A stretch of 64,000 nucleotides of DNA. It comes from JAWLBY01 sp041687455. Lineage in GTDB: Bacteria; Pseudomonadota; Gammaproteobacteria; Xanthomonadales; Xanthomonadaceae. This document shows, piece by piece, positions 10,301 through 17,853 of this stretch. How positions within the stretch are numbered: the first letter of the stretch is position 1; each line of letters begins with the position of its first letter. The notes beneath the pieces are model-generated. The model did no database searches, had not been told where the DNA came from, and was given only the letters and a program-made list of their open reading frames with translations. A program made the translations under genes and the position numbers. The stretch lies in assembly GCA_041687455.1 (NCBI GenBank), contig JAWLBY010000005.1, positions 172,270 through 236,269 on the forward strand, read 5' to 3'.

Positions 10301-12515
10301 GGTCGTTCGGATCACCAGGACCGAAGGCGTAGCCACCATCGAACACGCCCGGGCGAACCTGGTTGAACGCTCGCATTCCGTCGTAGCAATCGAGCGTGGA
10401 TCCGTTGACGGTGTACGCCTCACCCTGGCAGCCAGAGGGCAGGCTGTCGTCGAAGCTGTCGGTATGAGTGATTCGGAGCGCGTCGCCGAGGTCGAAAACG
10501 CCATCGCCGTCGTGGTCAACGTCCTCCGGACCCTTTGCACCGCCCTCGGACCAGCCGATCGGATGGTTGTCGACGTCTGCCAGCGTGATGATGTCATCGC
10601 CGTCGTTGTCGAGGATTCCGCCCAATCCGTCATCCCTGTACAGGTTGACCTGCACGCGCGGAATGCCCGGCTCCCATTCCTCGCCGATCGCGTACCGAGG
10701 GTCATCCTCGGCCCGGGTGATGGCGTAGAACACCACGCCGGAGATGCCACCGTTCTCTCCGGATTCGTAGTTCTTCTTGCCCCACTCGATGCGATTGGTC
10801 TGGCCCAGGAAGCCCTGGAATGCCTGCGTCAGCACCGGCCCATTCTCGGTGCGCGACAGATTGTTGCCGGCCGGATTCAACAGCGGCGCCCCGACCACCG
10901 CGCAATAGCCCGCATCGACGTCCGGCTGCGTGCATGACTGCGGTTGGGGATTGAGGACCTCGCCGGGCATCACCGGCCCGCCGGCATCAATGGTTGCCGT
11001 CATTCCGGTTGCCTTCAGGCTGCCGAAACTGACCTCGGCCACCAGCCAGTGGAAGAACGGAAACACCTCGTCGAACGGAGCGGCGCCCTCGGCGTCGATC
11101 GGCATGCTTTGATACACGCGGCCGTCGCGAAACCTCAGGTTGACGAACGCCTGGTCGGCACCGAGCGGCACGTCATCCAGTGCCATGTCCATGCAGTCTT
11201 CGGTTACGCAATCACGAAATCCGTTGCCGTTGCGGTCGAAGAACACCGTGTTCTCGAGACGACTGAACCAATAGAACACCGGGACTTCGCCGAGTGTCAC
11301 GTTCGAGCCATCATCGGGAACAGTAAGATCAAGGCTGCTGATGATCACGTCCAGGGCTGTATCCCAGACGATCAATTGATAGTCGCCGGGCGGCACGTTG
11401 CCTATCGAGAATGTGCTGTCGTCGTTGCATGGGCGTGCGATAACACCCCGCCCGGTGCCGGCCGGCGCATCGTTGAGGCCGACCCAGCAACCCGGAATCG
11501 GATGACCGTTGTAGAAGGCCACGTCCGGCGGACGTGAGACATGCTGGTTGACCACTTTGCCGCTGATGGTGCTTGTTCCCGGCTCCTCGTTGCCGCTGCA
11601 GAAGCCAGCCGGATTCGAGCCGCCGCCGTAGCAGTCGAACGGCCGCACGTAGCCGACGAACACGTGGTGTCCTGGCGGACCGAACTCTGCGAAATAGCTC
11701 GGCTCGTTTGCCTTGACCCACGCATCGATGGTCTTGGTTCCTTCGATGGTGGTGGTCTGCTGCCATCCCTGGCCGGGCGGCGGTACCAACTGGACGCCGT
11801 ACTTGCCAGGAGCAAGGTTCCGAATGCGCGCAACACCATCCTCCCCGGTCAGGATGACGCCATTGCCCATCTGTTGAACCGAGCCATCGGGACCGTAAGT
11901 CGTCCCAAGCGGATTGCCGAAGGCATCCTGCATCACCTGGCCACCTGCTACCCCGTACTGGCCGGCGGCATCGAACAGCGTGACTTTGAAGCCGGAGAGC
12001 CCGCGTTCCTGCGGAAGGTCCGGCGCATTGTTGATCGGGAAGATGTCTTCGAAGGCGAAGATGGAAATCTGCGCCGTTGGAATCGGATGCTGCGCAACGA
12101 TTACCGTGGTTGGCTCGGGGCCAAACGCCACCTGCGCACCGCCGTTGCTGTATCCGGAAAATGGCAGCACGGAAACGAAGTAGCGCCGGGCGTTATCCAC
12201 GCCATCGATCACCACGCTGTCGCTTCCAAGCACCTCACCATGCTTCACAACGGGCATGTGGCTGGCGTGGAACTTGAATGACAGGTCATCGATGGAACTC
12301 ACCCCCGGTGTGGCCGGGTGAGTTGTGTCCTCTTCGATCAGCCAGCGAAAACCCGTTACCGGATTGCCGGCATGATCCTTCACCTCGAGAGTGAAGCTGC
12401 TGGGCGCCGCAGCTACATACGAAGGCTGAACTGCAGCAAGCATCAGCGACCAGCCCACGCATGCAGTTACCACGCGAGCCCGTTCTCGAGCCATGCGTCG
12501 ACGCGATTTGTTCAT
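7326..12515 (-). CDS. Giant exported protein: prealbumin-like/SdrD-B-like domains, Ca-binding loops and parallel beta-helix
   Basis: About 1729 residues, first gene of the cluster. The start at 12515 (MNKSRRR) follows a GGGAG ribosome binding site and gives a normal Sec signal ending near AAAPS. The N-terminal 700 residues contain several beta-sandwich segments of the SdrD-B or carboxypeptidase-regulatory type (NTVFFDRNGNGFRD, GISGVVFYA, VQVNLYRDDG). Two dockerin-like acidic loops are visible (DNDGDDIITLADVD and DHDGDGVFDLGDALRI). An IPT/TIG-like region around 1000-1110 leads into a right-handed parallel beta-helix from about 1120 to 1600 (GGGIFVNGNA, ISNNRIIANQG, GGGVRIGH, NNIVWQN type turns). 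It likely forms a surface or matrix scaffold; the position upstream of three cupredoxin genes suggests it organises them. No catalytic motif was seen. Confidence 0.75.
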   Translation of the reverse strand: MNKSRRRMARERARVVTACVGWSLMLAAVQPSYVAAAPSSFTLEVKDHAGNPVTGFRWLIEEDTTHPATPGVSSIDDLSFKFHASHMPVVKHGEVLGSDSVVIDGVDNARRYFVSVLPFSGYSNGGAQVAFGPEPTTVIVAQHPIPTAQISIFAFEDIFPINNAPDLPQERGLSGFKVTLFDAAGQYGVAGGQVMQDAFGNPLGTTYGPDGSVQQMGNGVILTGEDGVARIRNLAPGKYGVQLVPPPGQGWQQTTTIEGTKTIDAWVKANEPSYFAEFGPPGHHVFVGYVRPFDCYGGGSNPAGFCSGNEEPGTSTISGKVVNQHVSRPPDVAFYNGHPIPGCWVGLNDAPAGTGRGVIARPCNDDSTFSIGNVPPGDYQLIVWDTALDVIISSLDLTVPDDGSNVTLGEVPVFYWFSRLENTVFFDRNGNGFRDCVTEDCMDMALDDVPLGADQAFVNLRFRDGRVYQSMPIDAEGAAPFDEVFPFFHWLVAEVSFGSLKATGMTATIDAGGPVMPGEVLNPQPQSCTQPDVDAGYCAVVGAPLLNPAGNNLSRTENGPVLTQAFQGFLGQTNRIEWGKKNYESGENGGISGVVFYAITRAEDDPRYAIGEEWEPGIPRVQVNLYRDDGLGGILDNDGDDIITLADVDNHPIGWSEGGAKGPEDVDHDGDGVFDLGDALRITHTDSFDDSLPSGCQGEAYTVNGSTLDCYDGMRAFNQVRPGVFDGGYAFGPGDPNDPEDPPLTPGLYVVEASVPPGYEIVKEQDKNVDFGDEYVPSPLLLPPVCIGDTQVVPDYVSLQTDASGNPLPGIGPEDLVESPYARQERRLCDRRQVRLTQGQNAAADFFMFTHTPKAAMVVGFILNDLSNEFDPNAPNFGEKFAPPWLPVSFRDWTGREILRTYSDANGKFNAMLPSTYTVNLPMPSGVSPNMITACMNDAGPVPNPAYDGSDPNIPPMIVDPHYDRRYSQFCYTFQYMPGGTTYLDTPVLPIAAFAGPGNPLDCEQPDGAPLIHTVSGPNSSGPLVNGGQTLTITAVGDMSVPNPAYDGVNDTSPMITRHYGFGNTPGTIKLAGTDLANVMWSDGIITATVPNNAKTGQLEIVRADGVSAPSTVTVTVGNLTGGGSIHRVRASNAPGATPIQDAIDLAGPNDLILVEPGTYDELVIMYKPVRLQGYGAYSTVINARKAPAEKLQFWRNKISTLVETGAIDLLPGQETGFAANDNEPLTLFDGEGAGITVAGRSTGPSNVRFRANNPARIDGVTITGADHGGGIFVNGNATALRISNNRIIANQGWFGGGVRIGHATLTSETNNGLVYTDGNNDGITIQHNEVVQNGSLGGSGGGIALYTGADDYRVDANYVCGNFTTGNGGGIGHLGLSDGGRITSNAMLFNQTFNQGGAASGGGLYIGGQASLAGAGSVGPGAGSVVVDGNLIQGNQAGSGDGGGVRLERVNGLDVSGNPKGWHRVDLFDNIVVNNVAGLAGGGIAMVDSLRVNIIHNTVAHNDSTATAGEAFVGGEPNTSVKQPAGIVSRAHSLALKDRIPAGASFDADRNFSNPQMVNNIVWQNRSFHWFTLGDVNDPEPFEFGLSPDVGNGEPAVFDDLAVLGFAGQLDPRFCILTDASGYDASNQSADPDFVLDYFNGDRGQTILQLETTTALEAQPAFDEGGNFIDVRFGPLTPSGNYHLNGASPAIDAAGAFDGNYSDLGLDFDGQSRPQGGAADVGADEVAP

Positions 12516-13265
12516 GGTTATGACTCCCGCTCGCAATGTGGATCAAGCGTCGTCGCCTGCACCGTTTCGTACGCAAAGCGACACCTGTACGGCACACACC
12601 TTTTCGGTGGGCCGTGACGTATTCACTCAGTGAGACTCAAAGGAATTGGCCGAACAGATGATCGAAACGAAATATCGATCTTCCCGATTGAACCGATGCA
12701 CAACCAGGCGCGTCTTTTCGTGGCCAGCGTCACATCACGTTCGCGTCGATACGCGTCTATTCATTCTTTTGAATAGAAGCCGATACTGTCTGGCTTTTTC
12801 CAACAACGTCGCTCGCTTTCGCGTGTGCGACTTCGCACCCTTTGCTTCATGATCGTGTCGGCCGTGAATCGTCACGTCGCTTCCGGCAGCCCCTTGAGCG
12901 AAGAGAAGTCCGGGAAAGACTCATATTTGCCGCGTGAGGTCGCGGATGGTGCCGGAGCGCCGATGCGAGCACGCCCCGCGCTGGACCGCGATCGGAAGCG
13001 CAGCGCGGGAGTCGGATCAGGGTCGCGCGCCGGGATGGAACAGCACTCGATCGGCACCTTCGGGACAAGCTGGGACGGCCTTCGGGGGCGTGCCGCCTTC
13101 GTGCCTGAGCCATCGGCCTGTCGAGACACGCGCATTGCAGAGTGACGTCGGCTTGGTCAGTCACTCCGGCCGCGGCATGGAGCAGGTGTCGATTCGCTAC
13201 ACGAAGCGATGCGCGGCGGCCCTATCGGGCCTGGATTGACAGCACTGCGCCGCGCCGGCCCGCAC
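12516..13265. other. Long intergenic region upstream of the oxidase cluster
   Basis: About 750 bp between the truA stop and the start of the giant beta-helix gene, both read leftwards. It should hold the cluster promoter, but I found no convincing -35/-10 pair. Two palindromes stand out against the GC-rich background: CTATTCA-N6-TGAATAG at 12757-12776 and TCACTcAGTGA at 12623-12633. Either could be an operator. No gene is supportable. Confidence 0.35.
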
Positions 13266-14033
13266 TCACAGCGTGACCCCCGCCGGCAGCGCCCACTCGG
13301 CCGGGTAGCGCGGGCCGACGAAGCACAGTCCGTTCGGTGGTGCGGTCGGGCCGGCAACATCGCGATTGCGTCCGGCCAGCAGCTCGGCCATCCACTCGAC
13401 CGGACGCTCGCCGCGTCCGATCGGCAGCAGGCTGCCGACGATGTTTCGGACCATGTGGTGCAGGAATGCGTTTGCCTGCACCGTGATCGCGAGTTCGTCA
13501 CCGTGCCGCTCGACGCTGATCTGCTGCAGCTCGCGACGCGGATGCGCGGCCTGGCACTGGCTGGTGCGGAACGCAGAGAAATCGTGTTCGCCGACCAATG
13601 CCTGGGCTGCCACATGCATGCGTCCGGCATCGAGCGGCCGGCGTTCCCAGGTCACGAACCGGGCGTCGAGCGCTGCGCGCACCGGCCGGTTCAGCACGCG
13701 GTAGCAGTAGCGCCGCGCGCGTGCCGCATAGCGGGCATGGAAGCCGGGATCGACCGGCTGTGCCCAGACCACCGCCGCATCGCGCGGAAGCAGGCTGTTG
13801 CAGCCCATCGCCCACGCGTACGGGGTGCGCAGCGCGTCACTGTCGAAATGCACGACCTGGCAGCGCGCATGCACGCCGCTGTCGGTGCGGCCGGCACAGA
13901 CCACCTCGACCGGATGATCGGCGACCCGGGTCAGCGCATCCTCGAGCGCCGCCTGCACGGTCCGGCCGTGCGACAGCCGCTGCCAGCCGAGGAAATCGGT
14001 GCCGTCGTATTCGATGCCGAGTGCGTAACGCAT
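13266..14033 (-). CDS. truA: tRNA pseudouridine synthase A
   Basis: A 255-residue enzyme that makes pseudouridine at positions 38-40 in the anticodon stem-loop of tRNAs. The catalytic aspartate motif is visible as CAGRTDSGVHA. Other TruA landmarks are YDGTDFLGWQ near the N-terminus, FHARYAARARRYCY, and FLHHMVRNIVGSL near the C-terminus. I chose the start at 14033 (MRYALGIEYDG) because it matches the usual family N-terminus; the open frame extends 28 codons upstream without conserved features. It lies downstream of fimV, the usual gammaproteobacterial order, but a strong hairpin terminator separates the two. Confidence 0.96.
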   Translation of the reverse strand: MRYALGIEYDGTDFLGWQRLSHGRTVQAALEDALTRVADHPVEVVCAGRTDSGVHARCQVVHFDSDALRTPYAWAMGCNSLLPRDAAVVWAQPVDPGFHARYAARARRYCYRVLNRPVRAALDARFVTWERRPLDAGRMHVAAQALVGEHDFSAFRTSQCQAAHPRRELQQISVERHGDELAITVQANAFLHHMVRNIVGSLLPIGRGERPVEWMAELLAGRNRDVAGPTAPPNGLCFVGPRYPAEWALPAGVTL

Positions 14034-14193
14034 ATGTCCGTCGAACTGCCAACGCGACCGCCGCCGGCGAGCGCCGGCGCGCGTCCATCGATTGCGCCGG
14101 TGCTCCGGCGCAGACATCCACTAGCCGGGCGGCGCGCATCCGGACGTCGCGACCGCGAGATCACGCCGTACCGCGACCGGTCAACACAAACGA

Positions 14194-14225
14194 ACGGGGC
14201 CGGAAGCAGGCTTCCGGCCCCGTTT
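14194..14225 (-). terminator. Hairpin terminator after fimV
   Basis: A perfect 14-bp stem (AACGGGGCCGGAAG with its complement) closes a 4-nt loop, 13 bp after the fimV stop. On the minus strand it is followed by TCGTTTG, only a modest T run. It is likely the main stop for fimV transcripts before truA. Confidence 0.7.
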
Positions 14226-14238
14226 CGATCGCTGCAGC

Positions 14239-16689
14239 TTAGCGGATTTCGTCGAGCAGCCGCTTGGCTTCCGAGCGCTGACCCGGATTGCCTTCGTTGA
14301 CGACCTCTTCGAGCATGCCGCGAGCGCCTTCGATATCGCCCATGTCGAGATAGGCACGGGCCAGTTCGAGCTTGGTCGCGGCCGCCTCGTCGGCGGCCGG
14401 CGCGGCGTCGAGTGCCTCGTCGGCTGTCTCACCCGGCACGGCTTCGTCCATTGCGAGGTCATAGCCGATCGGCTCGGCCTCGTCGGCCGGTTCGGCCTGT
14501 GCCGCCATCCGCTCGAGCTCGTCGACGCTGAAGGTCTGCGTGGCGTCGGCGTCGTACGACTCCGGCTCGGCGGCTTCGCTGCCGGCGTACTGATCCTCGG
14601 GCAGGAATTCGTCCTCGGCCGCTGCGGTCGCTGCCGCCTGTTCGTTCAGCGCCATGTCCCAGTCGATCTCGCGGCTGGCGGCGGGCGCGGCCGGCTCGAC
14701 CTCGGCCGGAGCGACCGGCAATTCCTCGTCGATGACGTCCTGATCGGCCGATTGCGCCGCCTCGAGGCTGGCCGCAAACGAGGCCTCGTCGGCTTCGGTC
14801 ACGGCGAACAGCGGATGATCGGGCAGGATCTGCCGGCCCATCGCGACGACTTCCTTCCAGGCGCCATCGTCCGGATCGTATAGCTGCGCGTACATGGCCT
14901 CGGCGGCACCTTCGAAACCGGAGGCATCGCCGGTTTCGTAGTAGTGCCGGACCAGCGCCAGATGCCGGTTCAGGTCGTCCGGCTGTTCGGCGATCACGTC
15001 GAGCAGTTGCTGTTCCTGCGCGGCCTCGACGTCGTCCTGGTCGGCCGACACCGCACCAGCACCGGCGGTCGCCGCCGCATAGGCGTCGGCAACACTGGCA
15101 CGCTTCGGCTCCTCCGGCTTCTTGCGGCCGCGCAAGGCCAGCAACGCGAGCAGGCCGACCAGCAACGCACCGGCACCGCCGATGATCTTCGGATCCCGCC
15201 ACCACGGCTGGGCCGGCGCGCCCGGCTCGGCCGGTGCGGCAACCGCCGGCGGCGGCGTGCTTGCGACTGGCGCGGCGGTGGCCGGCTCGGCGTCGGCGGC
15301 CGCGTCGGCAGTCGTGGTCACGCCGTCCTCGTCGACGCCGGCATCGGCCGCGGCCATCGGCTCGGCTGCGGACTCGTCCATCGCCGCGTCGGTCTCGGCA
15401 GCCGGTTCGGCGGCGTCCGCCGCCGGAGCGGCTACAGGAGCCGCTTCGGCCGGCGCCGACGCGGCCCCCGCTTCGCGGGCGGCTTCGAGTTCGGCCAGCC
15501 GTCGCTGTGCCTCGGCGAGCTGTGAATCCTTCAGTTCGATCAGCCGGCGGGTGTCGCGATCGATCTTCTCGAGGTCGGTCACTCGCGAGCGCAGCTCACG
15601 ATTCTCCTGCTCGAGTGCGCTGACCTGCTCGCGGTTCCGGGCCAGTTCGGCACGCAGCTCGGTACCTTCGGCCGCGGCAGCGCCCGACTGCGCCTGCTGC
15701 GCCCGGCGATCGCCGTTCGGCGGAACGACCTCGAGACGCGAATCGGCCGGCGCCACCGGCCGCGCCGCGGCGGTCGCCCGCTCGGTGCCGACCGGCTGCG
15801 GCGCAGGCCGCCCGCGCCACTGTTCGTTCTGCTCGCGGACTCGCACCATGGCGGTCTGCATGTCGATCGCGGCGATCTGTTCGCGGCTCGGGATCCGCAG
15901 CACGGCGCCGGACTTCAGCCGGTTGATGTTGCCGTCGATGAAGGCGCCAGGATTGGTCTCCTGCAACGCCAGCATGATCTGGTTGGTGTCCTGCGCCGGA
16001 TCCGAGCGGACCTGTTGCGCGACCGACCACAGGGTCTGGCCACGGGCGACCGTGATGCTGTCGGCCGCGCTCGGCCGGGGGGCCGGCGATGGCGTCGGGC
16101 GCGACGGTTCCTGCCGTGCCGGGGCCGGGGCCGGCTGCGGCGCGGCGGTGGCCGGCTCTGCCGGCGGCGTTGCCGGGACCGACGGCGGGGTCGGCGTCGG
16201 TCTGGCCGGCTCGGCTGCCACCGGGGCCGGTTGCGCTGCTGCCGGCTGGGCCGACGGTGCCGCTGCCGTCGGGCTGCGGCGGACCGGATTGACCACCGGC
16301 GGATCGAGCAGCACGGTGTATTCGCGCAGCAGCCGGCCGCGACCGGTCTCGACCTCGAGCAGGAAGTTCAGGAACGGGTCGCGGACCTTGCTCGGCGTGG
16401 TGACGCGGATCACCGGCTGGCCACGATCATTGCGATCGACCGCGAACTCGAGATTGGCCGACAGGATGCCCGGCCGGTCGATGCCGATCCGCTGGAACGC
16501 TTCCGGCGACGCCAGGCGCACCTGCAGGCTTTCGATTTCACCCGGCTTGCTGCTGACGATCGGAATTTCCGCCCTCAGCGGCTCGTTGAGGCCCGACTTG
16601 ACGTCGATCGCCCCGAGTCCGAGCGCAAGCACCTGGGGCGCACCGAGCGCCAACGCCAGTGCAAGTGAAAGTCGTTGAGTCTTCAACAT
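14239..16689 (-). CDS. fimV: FimV-like LysM domain inner-membrane/polar hub protein
   Basis: 816 residues. Signal peptide (about 1-22) and the FimV N-terminal domain (GLGAIDVKSGLNEPLRAEI, about 23-130) come first, then an Ala/Pro-rich linker, a LysM peptidoglycan-binding motif (ITVARGQTLWSVAQ ... LKSGAVLRIPS, about 212-268) and a predicted coiled coil (about 345-410). A transmembrane helix at about 495-515 (IIGGAGALLVGLLALLAL) leads into an acidic cytoplasmic part ending in the conserved FimV C-terminal TPR-like motif (ATKLELARAYLDMGDIEGARGMLEEV). FimV homologues organise type IV pili, type II secretion and cell poles. The length is typical. It sits between asd and truA as in many gammaproteobacteria. 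The Ala-rich linker contains a REP-like stretch near 15430. Confidence 0.92.
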   Translation of the reverse strand: MLKTQRLSLALALALGAPQVLALGLGAIDVKSGLNEPLRAEIPIVSSKPGEIESLQVRLASPEAFQRIGIDRPGILSANLEFAVDRNDRGQPVIRVTTPSKVRDPFLNFLLEVETGRGRLLREYTVLLDPPVVNPVRRSPTAAAPSAQPAAAQPAPVAAEPARPTPTPPSVPATPPAEPATAAPQPAPAPARQEPSRPTPSPAPRPSAADSITVARGQTLWSVAQQVRSDPAQDTNQIMLALQETNPGAFIDGNINRLKSGAVLRIPSREQIAAIDMQTAMVRVREQNEQWRGRPAPQPVGTERATAAARPVAPADSRLEVVPPNGDRRAQQAQSGAAAAEGTELRAELARNREQVSALEQENRELRSRVTDLEKIDRDTRRLIELKDSQLAEAQRRLAELEAAREAGAASAPAEAAPVAAPAADAAEPAAETDAAMDESAAEPMAAADAGVDEDGVTTTADAAADAEPATAAPVASTPPPAVAAPAEPGAPAQPWWRDPKIIGGAGALLVGLLALLALRGRKKPEEPKRASVADAYAAATAGAGAVSADQDDVEAAQEQQLLDVIAEQPDDLNRHLALVRHYYETGDASGFEGAAEAMYAQLYDPDDGAWKEVVAMGRQILPDHPLFAVTEADEASFAASLEAAQSADQDVIDEELPVAPAEVEPAAPAASREIDWDMALNEQAAATAAAEDEFLPEDQYAGSEAAEPESYDADATQTFSVDELERMAAQAEPADEAEPIGYDLAMDEAVPGETADEALDAAPAADEAAATKLELARAYLDMGDIEGARGMLEEVVNEGNPGQRSEAKRLLDEIR

Positions 16690-16775
16690 CTGCGTCTCCC
16701 CGAGCGCGCAAGGCCGTCGATAGTGTCGACAGCTTCGTCCTTGAATCTTAGAAACGACTTGACAACACCCGCCTA

Positions 16776-16804
16776 ACTATAGATCAGCGGTAGGTTTTCA
16801 CCAA
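16776..16804 (-). promoter_or_regulatory. Candidate fimV promoter
   Basis: On the minus strand TTGGTG (16804-16799) and TATAGT (16781-16776) are separated by exactly 17 bp. They overlap the last codons and stop of asd, about 80 bp upstream of the fimV start. The -35 is a partial match and the -10 a good match to the sigma-70 consensus. Confidence 0.4.
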
Positions 16805-17803
16805 CAACTCGGCGATCTGCACCGCGTTGAGCGCCGCCCCTTTGCGGATATTGTCGGCAACCACCCAAAGGCTCAAGCCCCGCGGATGGGAGATGTCCTC
16901 GCGAATCCGCCCAACGTATACCGGATCGTTGCCGGCCGCATGCGTGACCGGCGTCGGATATCCGCCCGGCTCTCGGGTGTCGACGATCTCCACGCCGGGA
17001 GCCGCCGCGATCAGCCGGCGGGCCTCGTCGGCGTCGATCTTTTCGCGGGTTTCGATGTGTACCGCTTCGGCATGGCCATAGAACACCGGCACCCGGACGG
17101 CCGTGGCATTGACGCGGATGGACGGGTCGCCAAGGATCTTCTGCGTTTCCCAGACGATCTTCATTTCCTCCCGCGTGTAGCCATTGGCTTCGAACTGGTC
17201 GATCTGCGGAATCAGGTTGAAGGCGATCTGGACCGGAAAACGGACCGCCTCGGGCGACTGGAAGCTCAGCATCGCGGCGGTCTGCCGACCCAGCTCCTCC
17301 ATCGCCGAGCGGCCGGCGCCGGACACCGACTGATAGGTCGCGATGTTGATCCGCTCGATGCCGACCGCACGGTGGATCGGCGCCAGCGCGACCATCAGTT
17401 GCATCGTCGAGCAGTTCGGATTGGCGATGATGCCGCGCGGACGTTCGGCCACCGCTTCCGGGTTGACCTCGGACACGACCAGCGGTACGTCGTCGGCATA
17501 ACGGAACTCGGACGTGTTGTCGATCACGACCGCGCCAGCCGCCGCGGCGCGCGGCGCGTGCTCGCGCGAGACCGCGCCGCCGGCCGAAAAGAATGCGAAG
17601 TCGATCCCGGCGAAATCGAACTGGTCGAGCGGTCGCACGAGGAAACTGCGTCCGCCGCAATCGACCCGGTCGCCGGCCGAGCGCTCGCTGGCCAGCGGCA
17701 CCAGCGTCCCGAACGGGAACTCGCGTTCGGCGAGGATCTGCAGCAGGGCCTCGCCGACTGCACCTGTAGCGCCGGCGATCGCGATATTGAAGCGTCTGGA
17801 CAT
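16784..17803 (-). CDS. asd: Aspartate-semialdehyde dehydrogenase
   Basis: A 339-residue NADPH-dependent enzyme of the lysine, threonine, methionine and diaminopimelate pathway; it reduces aspartyl phosphate to the semialdehyde. Seen here are the nucleotide-binding N-terminus IAIAGATGAVGEALLQIL, the catalytic cysteine in NPNCSTMQLMVALAPIH, and the substrate-binding YQSVSGAGRSAMEEL and GxxxTREEMK segments. The start at 17803 (MSRRFNIAIAGATG) is chosen because the 61 upstream codons carry no family similarity. It lies 50 bp downstream of aroC and 94 bp before fimV. Confidence 0.97.
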   Translation of the reverse strand: MSRRFNIAIAGATGAVGEALLQILAEREFPFGTLVPLASERSAGDRVDCGGRSFLVRPLDQFDFAGIDFAFFSAGGAVSREHAPRAAAAGAVVIDNTSEFRYADDVPLVVSEVNPEAVAERPRGIIANPNCSTMQLMVALAPIHRAVGIERINIATYQSVSGAGRSAMEELGRQTAAMLSFQSPEAVRFPVQIAFNLIPQIDQFEANGYTREEMKIVWETQKILGDPSIRVNATAVRVPVFYGHAEAVHIETREKIDADEARRLIAAAPGVEIVDTREPGGYPTPVTHAAGNDPVYVGRIREDISHPRGLSLWVVADNIRKGAALNAVQIAELLVKTYR

Positions 17804-17853
17804 GGGGTCGTGGGAATCCGCGGGTGATGTGTCTGGACAGCGACCGTCAGGCG

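Noticed and set aside
7140..10937. Very long plus-strand open frame (1265 codons) opposite the giant beta-helix gene
   Set aside because: It is the antisense of a gene with signal peptide, ribosome binding site and recognisable repeats. The translation is rich in Arg, His and Val with no domain pattern, as expected for an antisense frame in GC-rich DNA.
12650..13240. Small open frames in the gap before truA
   Set aside because: Arg-rich, overlapping on both strands, without start signals or protein patterns.
14194..14225. The GC-rich hairpin after fimV as a REP element
   Set aside because: Its single perfect stem directly after a stop codon and lack of similarity to the metG repeat fit a terminator better.
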